Assembly: GCA_040182905.1 (NCBI GenBank)
Contig: JARQWU010000155.1
Span: 1-24,362, forward strand
Length of the DNA stretch: 24,362 nucleotides
Source: Barthelona sp. PAP020
Taxonomy: Eukaryota; Metamonada: BaSk clade
Direction: 5' to 3'
Shown: piece by piece, positions 14,367 to 23,382 of the stretch
How the letters are laid out: each line of letters opens with the position of its first letter
How positions within the stretch are numbered: position 1 is the stretch's first letter
Made by a program: the position numbers and the translations under genes
Notes under the pieces: generated by a model
Seen by the model: only the letters and a program-made list of their open reading frames with translations
The model's database searches: none
Told to the model about the DNA's origin: nothing

Positions 14367-17048
14367 TTATAAACATCCAACAACACCACCAATAAATGTG
14401 GTCCCTTCTGGACAAACTGCACAAGTATCGCTATCTGAAGATATTTGGCCATTGGGACATGTACTACACTTCCCATTCAATATGTATTCTAAAGGTGATA
14501 AACAGTAATAGCAAAAAGAAAAACCATAGTCAGAAGTCATTCCAGCAGGACAATCCTTACAAACAGCTTGTTCAGATGTATCTGTGTAAGTTCCTGGAAC
14601 ACAAGGCAAACAATGACGCATCTCGCCATCCCCATAAAATCCAGCAGGACAACTTTCAATGTCTCCATCTCGACAGGCATGTCCAGCTGGGCATTCAAGA
14701 CATGACAAAGTGTCTTGATCAGCATATAAAGGGTCGAAACAGGGCAAGGCTGAATGATTTGAAAAAACTAACCACCCCCTTCTTATGTTATTGCAATGGA
14801 TAGACCCACCGTAACTCCATTGTAAAGGTTCATCAGAACACTCATACATTCGACCAGAACCACAATAATAGCCAGCAAGACAATACTGACAACTTCCTGA
14901 AGACTCTTCCCAATAATAACCTGGGTCACAAGAACAACGGGAAGAATCTGCTGTGCAATCAATGCAACTGCTGGAATTAGGTCCTGAAAAGAAATTAGCA
15001 TCACAATCAAGACACTCACTAGAACCAGCAGAAGCAGCATATGTATTTGGAAGACATGGAATACAATCTAATGGATCAGAACTACCCGTAAAATTCAAAT
15101 GATACCCAGCTGGACATAAATAGCATTCAGCTAATCCAGTTTCGTTAGCAAATGACCCCATTGAACAATTTACACATGATGAAATGTTAGGTGCAGCATA
15201 ATCTGGTTGAGAAGTACCTAATGGACATTTCACACAATTATCCGCAGAATAAGATGCAGAGACAGTTCCATAGAATCCAGGAGAACATGAGTCACAAACA
15301 TCATTCCCTTCCCCAATAGCATATGTACCAATAACACAATCAATGCAATTAACGGTACGTGAAGTATTTGCAAATGTACCCTGTGGACAAAGAGTACATG
15401 ATGTAGAAGGGGCGACTCCTGTATATGACCCAATAGGACATACTTCACAAGATGATTGACCTGAAGAAGTTGTATATTCCCCATCAGGACAAGATAAACA
15501 ATTGCTTAAACTAGTGGCATTTTCAGAAGGTCCATAAGTTCCCGCTGGGCAAGCTACCGGATTAATGCTACCCAAAACACAGTAATACCCAATAGGACAG
15601 CCAACACATGATGATTGACTGGTTTCATTCTGATAAGTACCTGCTTCACAATAGTTGCATGTATTTCCAGATTCATATGTACCCAAAGGACAAGCTCCAC
15701 ATACATCAATTGTGGTTGCTCCTGTAACAAGACTAGTTGTACCAGAAGGACAGTTCTTGCAGGTTGTTTTCCCCTCAACATTTTGATATGTTGCAATTGG
15801 ACAGTCTTCACAACCTTCCACTAATGTTGCAGCACCTTCCAGTATACCATATGTTCCTTTTGGACAATTCACACAAGTAGACCCAGAAGTAGCTGCAACA
15901 GTGGTTGAATATGTTCCTTTTGAACATTTAGTACAACTAGATGCACCTTCCAACGAATAGGTACCTGCTATACAATCTTCACAAAAAGACATGCCAATAT
16001 TCGGATTAAACGTACCTGCAGCACACTTTGAGCATGTATCTTCTCCATCAGAATTGTATTTCGCTGCTGGACAAACAGTAGGAAGATAGTCAATCTTCCA
16101 AATTTCTCGAAACAGAGAGGTAGTGTCAATACCTCCAACAAACAAAATTCCATTATCATAGAACAACAAATTTGACTCATATCTAGGATCAGGAACAGTC
16201 CATGAATAGGCAGACTTCAAATCTCTCCATTTTTTGTAAAACAAGTCAAATTCCAAAAACTGATCAGTATCTGGAGAAGGAAAGACGTTGGTATTCCCAC
16301 CAAACAGTAAGATCCTCTTATTAAAAACTCCTATTAAGGGGGATTTGACTGTTTCAAGAATTTCTGCATTCGTCTGTGATATATTAGTCCATATTGGAGT
16401 GCTACAACCACAAAGACTCCACAGTTCCTTTGATACGACATCCCCATCAAACCCTCCAAAAATATACATGCATTCATCATCATAACCAACACCCATCTCC
16501 ATTCTGGCAGAAGGAGATTCTGAAAATGAGAGTGTTTGCCAGCCAGTTGATGGATTATAATACACTGTATCATCTAACAATCCCATCATACTATAACCAC
16601 CAAAAACAACGAATCCAGAACAATATGGTGCCTGTGCATGCTTACTACGTGCTTCTCCAGTTGTAACTGTGGTCCAACTGTCTGTAGAGAATTCATAAGA
16701 ATAAAGAATATCATTAATGGCTCCAGCATTTTGTCCTCCAAATATATAGTATTTCGACCCTATTATTGAACCTCCGGCAAAGGACCAACCAGAAGGCATA
16801 TCTGTTAAAGAATATAATTTACTGTCTGTAAAATTGAAGGTAAAAACAGATGAAACTGCAGAGGAACCCTTATTTACAGCCCCTCCAAAAATGTACAATT
16901 GGTCTAGATATATATAAGATGAATACGCTGATATACTGGGAAATTCATTTTCACTATCGTCAATTAAAAGTTCATACCAATCGCAATTTATTAATTTTAA
17001 TGGTATTATTATCGCATAAATTAAAAATACAATCAAAGAAACTTTCAT
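14367..17048 (-). CDS. Secreted six-Kelch protein with GCC2/GCC3-type cysteine-rich tail
   Basis: This 893-residue protein begins with a signal peptide (about 1-22, MKVSLIVFLIYAIIIPLKL). Residues about 40-325 hold six Kelch repeats, with the double glycines at 55, 104, 150, 198, 250 and 305 (for example LYIFGG, YYIFGG, MYIFGG), so a six-bladed beta-propeller is expected. From about 326 to the end there are roughly twenty short units of the form C-x2-C-x-x-G-T-Y, like the GCC2/GCC3 (ephrin-receptor-like) repeats. They are rich in disulfide-forming cysteines and N-glycosylation sequons. The protein ends in a cysteine unit (VVGCL) with no transmembrane helix or GPI-type tail. It is therefore predicted to be secreted or held at the surface by partners. 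Ligand and role are unknown. It starts at an ATG in an uninterrupted frame and is convergent with RRN3. Confidence 0.85.
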   Translation of the reverse strand: MKVSLIVFLIYAIIIPLKLINCDWYELLIDDSENEFPSISAYSSYIYLDQLYIFGGAVNKGSSAVSSVFTFNFTDSKLYSLTDMPSGWSFAGGSIIGSKYYIFGGQNAGAINDILYSYEFSTDSWTTVTTGEARSKHAQAPYCSGFVVFGGYSMMGLLDDTVYYNPSTGWQTLSFSESPSARMEMGVGYDDECMYIFGGFDGDVVSKELWSLCGCSTPIWTNISQTNAEILETVKSPLIGVFNKRILLFGGNTNVFPSPDTDQFLEFDLFYKKWRDLKSAYSWTVPDPRYESNLLFYDNGILFVGGIDTTSLFREIWKIDYLPTVCPAAKYNSDGEDTCSKCAAGTFNPNIGMSFCEDCIAGTYSLEGASSCTKCSKGTYSTTVAATSGSTCVNCPKGTYGILEGAATLVEGCEDCPIATYQNVEGKTTCKNCPSGTTSLVTGATTIDVCGACPLGTYESGNTCNYCEAGTYQNETSQSSCVGCPIGYYCVLGSINPVACPAGTYGPSENATSLSNCLSCPDGEYTTSSGQSSCEVCPIGSYTGVAPSTSCTLCPQGTFANTSRTVNCIDCVIGTYAIGEGNDVCDSCSPGFYGTVSASYSADNCVKCPLGTSQPDYAAPNISSCVNCSMGSFANETGLAECYLCPAGYHLNFTGSSDPLDCIPCLPNTYAASAGSSECLDCDANFFSGPNSSSCIDCTADSSRCSCDPGYYWEESSGSCQYCLAGYYCGSGRMYECSDEPLQWSYGGSIHCNNIRRGWLVFSNHSALPCFDPLYADQDTLSCLECPAGHACRDGDIESCPAGFYGDGEMRHCLPCVPGTYTDTSEQAVCKDCPAGMTSDYGFSFCYYCLSPLEYILNGKCSTCPNGQISSDSDTCAVCPEGTTFIGGVVGCL

Positions 17049-17213
17049 AAATTTAAAAAAGGAAGAAAAAAAAAAACACCATAAATAGAGATGATAAAAA
17101 AGTTTGAACTACAAACAATGTTTGCTTAAATTTAGTTCAAATTGTTGAAAAGAATGAATATTTTAATGTCTTTAACTCTTTCATTGATTTTTTTTTTCAA
17201 AAAAAGAAAAAAA
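17049..17213. other. Spacer between the 1160-residue gene and the Kelch gene
   Basis: 165 bp lie between two minus-strand genes and must contain the 3' end of the upstream (1160-residue) gene and the promoter of the Kelch gene. It is AT-rich with several A and T runs, and I see no distinct motif. Confidence 0.4.
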
Positions 17214-20200
17214 CTATAATCCTTTACTAACTCTTGATAAATAATCCAAATTTGCATTGAAATCATGAACATCTTTTATTTTGAATTCTTTTTTATCAAA
17301 ATTTTCACCAAACCAACGCCAAACCTTTGGAGTTCTTTTTTGTTCCAACAAATTCTTTTGGATGATAATGGCATCTGACAAATTCCATATGTGTAACATT
17401 TGTAGACAATGGGTTAACTCAATCTCTTCCTTATCATTTGAATCCTTGATTTCATTATTGAAGAAACGTTCATTTTGATTTTCGCTTGTGGTTAAAAGCA
17501 TTTGAATATGTTTGGGGTCAATGAAAAAACTTGACAAATCAATTTCTTTTAGAATGTTAAAAAATAACTTGTATGAATCATACTTGGCACTTTCTTTGAG
17601 ATCTAAATCAAGATCAGAAAGAATTGCTGTAATTCTATCCATCTCACGATCCATTTCTCTGGAATTTATTTTCGAAATTTGTTGAAGCTTTGTTTCAAGC
17701 AAGTCTTTCGATTCCAATACGCCAATAAAAGGCAGTTTCTCTCCATTGATAATTTTCTTTTCCAAATCTTCTAAACTTTCCAAATTTTCAAAACTTTCAT
17801 CAGTGTCCAATTTTTCCAACGTTGAGGAATCATCGATTTTCTTGTTCAAATCACTGATTTTATCACCAGAACACTTCGAATCACTGTCATTGTTTTCCAC
17901 ATTGAAATCAAAAATTGATCCATTCAAAAGAACGGACTTCTTAGAATAGTTTGAAAAGAATTCAGTGAATTTTAATCGATTCCCCATAAATTCCTTTCTA
18001 ATATGATAAACTAAGTTTTTATAAGACCCATGGTTAGCCATATACCCCAGGAACATCTTCTTTGGACGTTTTGACAAAAATTCACGATTAAACAAACATG
18101 ACCAATGATAGGCATAAAATATTTTGAACTTTTCATCAATTGCACATAAATTATTACATATAGCCACACATTCACCATCGTTTTCAGCAATCAATTTCAT
18201 ACAGCTCAATAACCTCTCTCGATTGTCTCCTATTATCGAACCAGGATTAATTAACGCTCCTCCAATTACAGTTGACCATAAGTAAGCAAAATGATGATTC
18301 ACTAACTTTGCCTGCATGATTTCTTGATCAGAAATTTCCATGCCACTCCCACCAAATTCCCACCAGCTTCTATAAATCATTCCAAACTTTGAATAATCAA
18401 AATAAGAATTGTCAGAAACAGTATTATTGATTTGTGGAAAACAAATCGCAATTGCGTCAAAACAAGTATCTTTATCATCTTGAATCTCTCCGTTCAAACA
18501 ATAACCACCAAAACATTGCGTAATTAATTGACTGTACCAAAACCCGTTTGCGACATCAACATTTCCAAGCCCAATCAATGGCTTAGCAATGGCCATAAAT
18601 ATGTCATGCAATGGATCTTTACATATTTGAGATACAAAAGGTCCCATTATGGTTAATAATTGCAATAAATGAAGACCAACCATTCCATCAAAAGGCAAAC
18701 AAAAATTCTTAACAAAAAATGTTGAATTTCCCACAATAAAGGGATAAAGAGTTGTCAACAACATTGAAAAGCCACCAATTACAATATCTCCAGCTTTAGA
18801 GTTTGTAGATTCCAAATCGAAAATAATTGCAGCCAAAATTTCAATAAAACAATCAAATAACCGCAACAAATGCTGATGATCACGTTGATCTACTTTAAAA
18901 CATCCAATATTTTTCAAATCACACGTTTGTTCTTCTTGTTCCTCATAAAAAGTGCCAGAACTATCTTCACACAATTTTTGAGTGAACTGTGTCAAAATAA
19001 CATTCAAGCATTCAAAAAAACTAGGAGAATCCAAAAAATTTCCAAACAATATAGATCTTCCAAGTTTTCGTTGATCAATCAATAAATTCTTCAGTGATTG
19101 ACGATGCAGACATATTGGACAATGACAATTGACAGAATTTAAATGCTTTGGTTGTACCATCACATCAAATTGCCAAGCCCATGAACCAATTGGGGTTCCA
19201 ATAAAAATTAAACTGTGTAAAAAAGAAATCAATGAAGAAAAAAAAGAAATAGGTGCATAAATCAATAAAGATTCATTAATCACTGTGAAAATATAATCCA
19301 ATAACCCATTCTTAACTAACACATCTAATTGCTCCAGTAAAAGAATAGGGTCTGAAACTTTTTTGCTCAAAATTCCAAATAAATAATGAATATTAGTTAA
19401 AACATCAAAGTTTTCGACCAATTGGGATAAAACATCCATTTTAAACGTTAATAAATCAGTAAAACTCTCTTGACATATAGGCAAAACAAGATGTAGCATT
19501 TCCTTACAATTCAATTCATACAGTTGAAATATAGCCTCATAACTATCTAAAAAGTTCCAAGTAAACTTAATCAAATGTCTATTGCTATCAATATGGTACC
19601 AAGATCGCTGATGCAAATCTTTCCAAGAAATCCAATGTGGTTGAGTGGATTGACATGACAATGTTCTCCTTAAATTGTTACGCATGTACTTAAAGACCAA
19701 CAAATTTGTAGCAATAATATCAGTTCTTACTTTGGAAAGAAATTTCTTCAACAATAACGATGACAAATATATAAAATTCCGTTGTTTCAATGACAACTTC
19801 AAATGACCCATATTTTGTGTTGAAAAGTTCATTCCACCAATATTCTCTCTGAGAAAAGTGGTATCCTTAAAACCTTGACCATTTGCTAATCCAAAAATTA
19901 AAGAGACAAGAGGATATTCTTTTGTTTCAAGGAACTCGATAATATATAAAAAGTGTTTGTACAAAACAACCAAAAAATCAACCGTTTGTAAGAAACGTAC
20001 AACAAATTTCTTTTGAATTTCAGGTTCTTCTGCACTATCAAAGGTATAATTGGCAATGATTGTGTGAAATCCTTTTGAAAATATACAATTGGTTAGTAAG
20101 AAAGATTCAACAGTTTTAGTCAAATCGTTTTCAGTCTCGGCATCAGATATAATTAACTCTTGCTGTTTTATCATGTTAAAAATCGTAGTGTTTGCATAGT

Positions 20201-20696
20201 TAAAATGGTCATACATAATAGGACGATGGTCAGTGATGCTCTCAAAAGTAAAACAACCATCAAAATCTAGAGGGGAAAAATTCAGCAATATAATCATAAA
20301 ATCTATTTCCTCCTTCGTGCTTAAGCAAAAAAAAGGATAATACTCATACAAGGTATCCGTAAAAAATAGATTCAATGGGTCAATAGTTGTTAACCATTTG
20401 TCAATAATGTTAATGAGTTTTTGTTGATCAGAACATAACATTTTAAAAAATAAAAACTCTTCTTGAAAAGGAATGGCAGTGAAAAGAAAATCCTCATAAC
20501 GTTTCATAGACCAAAGAAACATATAACTGTTTATAACGTTTAAGTAACATTTATTTTTTTTTAATAGTCCAAAAAACTGTTCTTTAAGTTCTTGATCAAC
20601 TTTTTTTTGTTGGATAGGATTAAATTGTAACAAATAACTTATATCTGTTGCAATTTTTCGTTTGTATAATATAAAAAAATCTTTAATTGTTATCAT
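17214..20696 (-). CDS. Large helical protein of 1160 residues, unrecognised
   Basis: I do not recognise this protein. It is a single uninterrupted frame from ATG to TAG. The first 900 residues or so are mostly leucine- and phenylalanine-rich helices in short amphipathic blocks, as in helical-repeat scaffolds (HEAT or similar). I see no convincing membrane segment or signal peptide. A cysteine cluster, NCHCPICLHRQ, lies near 522-532 but has no second half, so it is not a full RING or UBR finger. Other striking stretches are IYRSWWEFGGSG and WSTVIGGALINPGSIIGDNRERLL in the second half. Residues about 950-1060 are acidic and coiled-coil-like (SFENLESLEDLEKKI, EMDREMDRITAILSDLDLDL). The C-terminus, with KVWRWFGENFDKKEF, is basic to mixed. 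It could be a subunit of a large nuclear or ubiquitin-related complex, but nothing here proves that. Confidence 0.85.
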   Translation of the reverse strand: MITIKDFFILYKRKIATDISYLLQFNPIQQKKVDQELKEQFFGLLKKNKCYLNVINSYMFLWSMKRYEDFLFTAIPFQEEFLFFKMLCSDQQKLINIIDKWLTTIDPLNLFFTDTLYEYYPFFCLSTKEEIDFMIILLNFSPLDFDGCFTFESITDHRPIMYDHFNYANTTIFNMIKQQELIISDAETENDLTKTVESFLLTNCIFSKGFHTIIANYTFDSAEEPEIQKKFVVRFLQTVDFLVVLYKHFLYIIEFLETKEYPLVSLIFGLANGQGFKDTTFLRENIGGMNFSTQNMGHLKLSLKQRNFIYLSSLLLKKFLSKVRTDIIATNLLVFKYMRNNLRRTLSCQSTQPHWISWKDLHQRSWYHIDSNRHLIKFTWNFLDSYEAIFQLYELNCKEMLHLVLPICQESFTDLLTFKMDVLSQLVENFDVLTNIHYLFGILSKKVSDPILLLEQLDVLVKNGLLDYIFTVINESLLIYAPISFFSSLISFLHSLIFIGTPIGSWAWQFDVMVQPKHLNSVNCHCPICLHRQSLKNLLIDQRKLGRSILFGNFLDSPSFFECLNVILTQFTQKLCEDSSGTFYEEQEEQTCDLKNIGCFKVDQRDHQHLLRLFDCFIEILAAIIFDLESTNSKAGDIVIGGFSMLLTTLYPFIVGNSTFFVKNFCLPFDGMVGLHLLQLLTIMGPFVSQICKDPLHDIFMAIAKPLIGLGNVDVANGFWYSQLITQCFGGYCLNGEIQDDKDTCFDAIAICFPQINNTVSDNSYFDYSKFGMIYRSWWEFGGSGMEISDQEIMQAKLVNHHFAYLWSTVIGGALINPGSIIGDNRERLLSCMKLIAENDGECVAICNNLCAIDEKFKIFYAYHWSCLFNREFLSKRPKKMFLGYMANHGSYKNLVYHIRKEFMGNRLKFTEFFSNYSKKSVLLNGSIFDFNVENNDSDSKCSGDKISDLNKKIDDSSTLEKLDTDESFENLESLEDLEKKIINGEKLPFIGVLESKDLLETKLQQISKINSREMDREMDRITAILSDLDLDLKESAKYDSYKLFFNILKEIDLSSFFIDPKHIQMLLTTSENQNERFFNNEIKDSNDKEEIELTHCLQMLHIWNLSDAIIIQKNLLEQKRTPKVWRWFGENFDKKEFKIKDVHDFNANLDYLSRVSKGL

Positions 20697-21007
20697 TTTT
20701 AAGTGTATGTTTTCGTTTGAATAAATTATAATTTCGTTGTATTAATGATTTTCAAATGGTTATATTATTCTCTATTTTCTAAAATTATTATAATTAAATA
20801 TTGTATATTTAAAATTATTGAAAAAATATCACAATTTTGTCCAATTAAAAGACTAAAAAATTCTCTTTAACTGTTCCACTTTTCATTCACAACATTTTAT
20901 AATCATTCACTTTTCATGTCAAATGTTCCATAAAATTATTTAATTATTGTAACATCATGAGAATTCAAAATATTGATGTGGATAATTGTAACTATTTTTT
21001 TTTTACA
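20697..21007. promoter_or_regulatory. Divergent spacer of about 310 bp upstream of the helical-protein and ankyrin genes
   Basis: The spacer is extremely AT-rich and should hold two opposite promoters. On the ankyrin side there are two TCATTCAC copies (20883-20890 and 20903-20910), 20 bp apart. An ATG at 20957 is in frame with the ankyrin gene and would add 17 residues (MRIQNIDVDNCNYFFFT) unlike the rest of the protein. I treat this part as leader, because the second ATG follows a T10 tract directly, as at other starts here. Confidence 0.4.
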
Positions 21008-22081
21008 ATGGATTCAATTAATTTGAATGAAAAACTGGATTTGTATTACCATTTAAATGAAATTAAAGTAAATCAAGATTTTGATGTTAATTCTGTTGAT
21101 GAATTTAACTGGACAATTCTTCTTCAATCTTCATATGCTGGGGATTTAGAAAATATAAAGAAATGTATAAAAGCAAAAGCCAACATAAATCATCAAGGAA
21201 TTGAAGGAAGAACTGCTCTTTGGATTGCCTGTGCCACTGGAAATTATGAAATTGTTCAAATTCTTGTTGATTATGGTGCAAATCTGGAGTTGTGTGATAA
21301 TAATGAATGTTCTCCTCTTTTTATGGCAGCTCAAGCTGGTCATAATCAAATTGTTGAATATCTAATTGAAAAGAATGCTGATGTAGACAAAGCAAATATT
21401 GTGGGATATTCACCTCTAACTATTAGTGCCCAAAACGGTCATTTAGACGTGATAAAATGCTTAATTGAAAATAATGCCAATGTGTCTTCAATCGATATTG
21501 AGGGAAACAATGCCTTAGCAATTGCTGTTCAGGAAGGACACATTGAAATTGTGAAATTTTTGATTGATGCTGGATCTGATGTCAACAATGCAAATGGCAA
21601 TGACTTGACACCTATTTACATAGCATGTGAAAGAGGTCATGTTGATATTGTTGAGTTATTGCTTGGTTACGATGTTGATGTAGACTTTAATGAGGAATCT
21701 GGTTTGAGTCTCTTTTTGGTCAGTTGCAAAAAAGGCAATTTGGATGTGGTAAACTACCTACTGACTAAAAATCCAAAGTTAGCATATACACAGTCTTCTA
21801 AGAACAAAGGATATCCCCTCATGCTTGCCTGTCAAATGAATCATTTGGAAATTGTAAAACTTTTGTTGGATAATGGTGCTGATATAAACTTTCACGGTTT
21901 CGATGATCAAACACCTTTATGGGCTGCGTGTTATTATGGAAATACTCAAATCGTGAATGAACTTTTAAAACAAGGAGCTGACACACAATTAAGCACAAAA
22001 CATGGTATGAAACCGATTGATATTGCGTCAAAGAGAGGATTTGAAGAAATTGTTTCAATTTTTGAAAAGAGTGTATTGTAA
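21008..22081 (+). CDS. Ankyrin-repeat protein (about ten repeats)
   Basis: Nearly the whole product (357 residues from this ATG, 374 from the ATG at 20957) is ankyrin repeats of about 33 residues. After a short leader (MDSINLNEKLDLYYHLNEIK) come about ten units. Most carry the consensus pattern, for example RTALWIACATGNYEIVQIL, CSPLFMAAQAGHNQIVEYL, LTPIYIACERGHVDIVELL and QTPLWAACYYGNTQIVNEL. The first and the seventh (LSLFLVSCKKGNLDVVNYLL) are more divergent. No kinase, SOCS, channel or other effector domain is attached, so it is a protein-binding scaffold whose partner cannot be read from sequence. Ankyrin-only proteins are abundant in protists, and orthology to a named protein such as gankyrin is not supported. 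Confidence 0.92.
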   Translation: MDSINLNEKLDLYYHLNEIKVNQDFDVNSVDEFNWTILLQSSYAGDLENIKKCIKAKANINHQGIEGRTALWIACATGNYEIVQILVDYGANLELCDNNECSPLFMAAQAGHNQIVEYLIEKNADVDKANIVGYSPLTISAQNGHLDVIKCLIENNANVSSIDIEGNNALAIAVQEGHIEIVKFLIDAGSDVNNANGNDLTPIYIACERGHVDIVELLLGYDVDVDFNEESGLSLFLVSCKKGNLDVVNYLLTKNPKLAYTQSSKNKGYPLMLACQMNHLEIVKLLLDNGADINFHGFDDQTPLWAACYYGNTQIVNELLKQGADTQLSTKHGMKPIDIASKRGFEEIVSIFEKSVL

Positions 22082-22185
22082 ACAAAGGATTTTTTTCTTA
22101 AAATAAATAAAAATGAAGCAAACAAATAAAAAAGCCTACAAAATTATTTACCAAAATTTTTGAAAAAAATAAATCAAAATGAAAA
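22082..22185. other. Convergent 3' spacer with AATAAA hexamers
   Basis: 104 bp separate the convergent ankyrin and methionine gamma-lyase stops. On the plus strand two overlapping AATAAA hexamers (22102-22107 and 22106-22111) begin about 20 nt after the ankyrin stop and are good candidates for its poly(A) signal. No equivalent is obvious on the minus strand. Confidence 0.4.
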
Positions 22186-23382
22186 CTAACAATTTTCCAG
22201 AGCAGCATACAAATCAGCAAGAAGCTCTTGAGGGTCTTCTAAACCAATAGAAACACGAATCAAACCATCTGTAATTCCAGCAGCTTCTCTTTGTTCTTTT
22301 TGAACACCACTGTGAGTCATACATGCAGGGGCTTGAATTAATGTATCAACAGTTCCCAAAGAAACTGCCAAAGTGATATTATGAGAATTATTGCGGATAT
22401 AATTCAAAAAGTTGATGGAGGTGTTGATATCACCTTCTAATTCAAAGGCAAACATTGAACTAAAGCCCTTCATTTGCTTTTTAGCCAACTCATGTTGAGG
22501 ATGAGAAGGTAAACCAGGATGATACATAGATTTAACCTTAGGATGAGCTTCTAAACCCTTGGCAACAATTAAACCATTTTCTTGATGCTTGAGCATTCTA
22601 ATTTCAAGGGTACGCAATCCACGTGCAAGTAAGAAAGCATCCATAGGTGCCATTAAGGAACCAGTGTCCTTTCTATGATGGAATATTTTTTCAATCATTT
22701 CATCACTGTTGCAACATAAAGCACCTCCAACGACGTCACCATGACCATTCAAATATTTAGTGACAGAATGTACAGTGATATCAACACCAAGTTTACAAGG
22801 TTGTTGGAAAATAGGAGTGGTAAATGTGTTGTCCACGATGGTAATAATATTGTGTTCTTTCGCAATTGCAACAATAGCTTCAATATCAGTAACTCTTAAA
22901 GTAGGATTAGCGGGTGTTTCGAAAATAATAAGCTTGGTATTAGGCTTGATTGAATTTCTCAGCAAATCTAAATCAGAAACATCAATTGTGGAGCGTTCAA
23001 TGTTAAAACGATCATAACTTTCAGTTAAATTAACGGTACAACCATACATAGTATCAGAAACAATAAAATGATCACCAGCCCCTAAAAATGTAATCATAGA
23101 AGCGTTAAGAGCGCCCATACCAGAACCAAAACAATAACAATGTTTTGTGCCTTCTAATTTAGCAATAATAGATTCAGTGTTCATAACAGTGGGATTTGCA
23201 AGTCTTGAATAAATATAACCCTCACCTTTTCCTTGAAATAAATCCGCTCCATGTTGAACAGAATCAAAATAAAAAGTTGAAGTCTGATATATTGGAGTAA
23301 TGTGAGAATTGCATGGATTGTTATGTGCAAATAGATCACCATGTAAAGATGTTGATGCTAAACTATGTTCAACACTAGGCAT
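22186..23382 (-). CDS. Methionine gamma-lyase (PLP-dependent, Cys/Met metabolism family)
   Basis: This 398-residue enzyme belongs to the PLP-dependent transsulfuration family. Methionine gamma-lyase splits methionine to methanethiol, ammonia and 2-oxobutyrate. The PLP lysine is Lys209 in SVTKYLNGHGD. Tyr58 and Arg60 lie in YSRLANPT and contact the cofactor phosphate from the neighbouring subunit, and Asp184 in VDNTFTTP pairs with the PLP ring nitrogen. The discriminating feature is Cys115 in MYGCT. The family equivalent in methionine gamma-lyases is Cys116, whereas cystathionine gamma-lyases have Gly in YGGT. The length is typical. The true start is the ATG at 23382; the open frame extends two codons further to a TTG only. 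In Entamoeba and Trichomonas this enzyme is thought to have come from bacteria by transfer; the same history here is an inference. Cystathionine lyase is the main alternative. Confidence 0.85.
   Translation of the reverse strand: MPSVEHSLASTSLHGDLFAHNNPCNSHITPIYQTSTFYFDSVQHGADLFQGKGEGYIYSRLANPTVMNTESIIAKLEGTKHCYCFGSGMGALNASMITFLGAGDHFIVSDTMYGCTVNLTESYDRFNIERSTIDVSDLDLLRNSIKPNTKLIIFETPANPTLRVTDIEAIVAIAKEHNIITIVDNTFTTPIFQQPCKLGVDITVHSVTKYLNGHGDVVGGALCCNSDEMIEKIFHHRKDTGSLMAPMDAFLLARGLRTLEIRMLKHQENGLIVAKGLEAHPKVKSMYHPGLPSHPQHELAKKQMKGFSSMFAFELEGDINTSINFLNYIRNNSHNITLAVSLGTVDTLIQAPACMTHSGVQKEQREAAGITDGLIRVSIGLEDPQELLADLYAALENC

Noticed and set aside
14396-14803. 135-residue plus-strand open frame antisense to the Kelch gene
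   Set aside because: It is opposite a cysteine-rich repeat array whose regular codons leave the antisense strand open; no domain is visible.
19090-19135. RING or UBR-type zinc finger in the 1160-residue protein
   Set aside because: Only CHCPIC and one nearby His are present; the second ligand set needed for a cross-brace finger is missing.
20957-21007. Start of the ankyrin protein at the first ATG
   Set aside because: Not excluded, but the added 17 residues look like AT-rich leader, and the ATG at 21008 has the T-rich upstream context seen at other starts.
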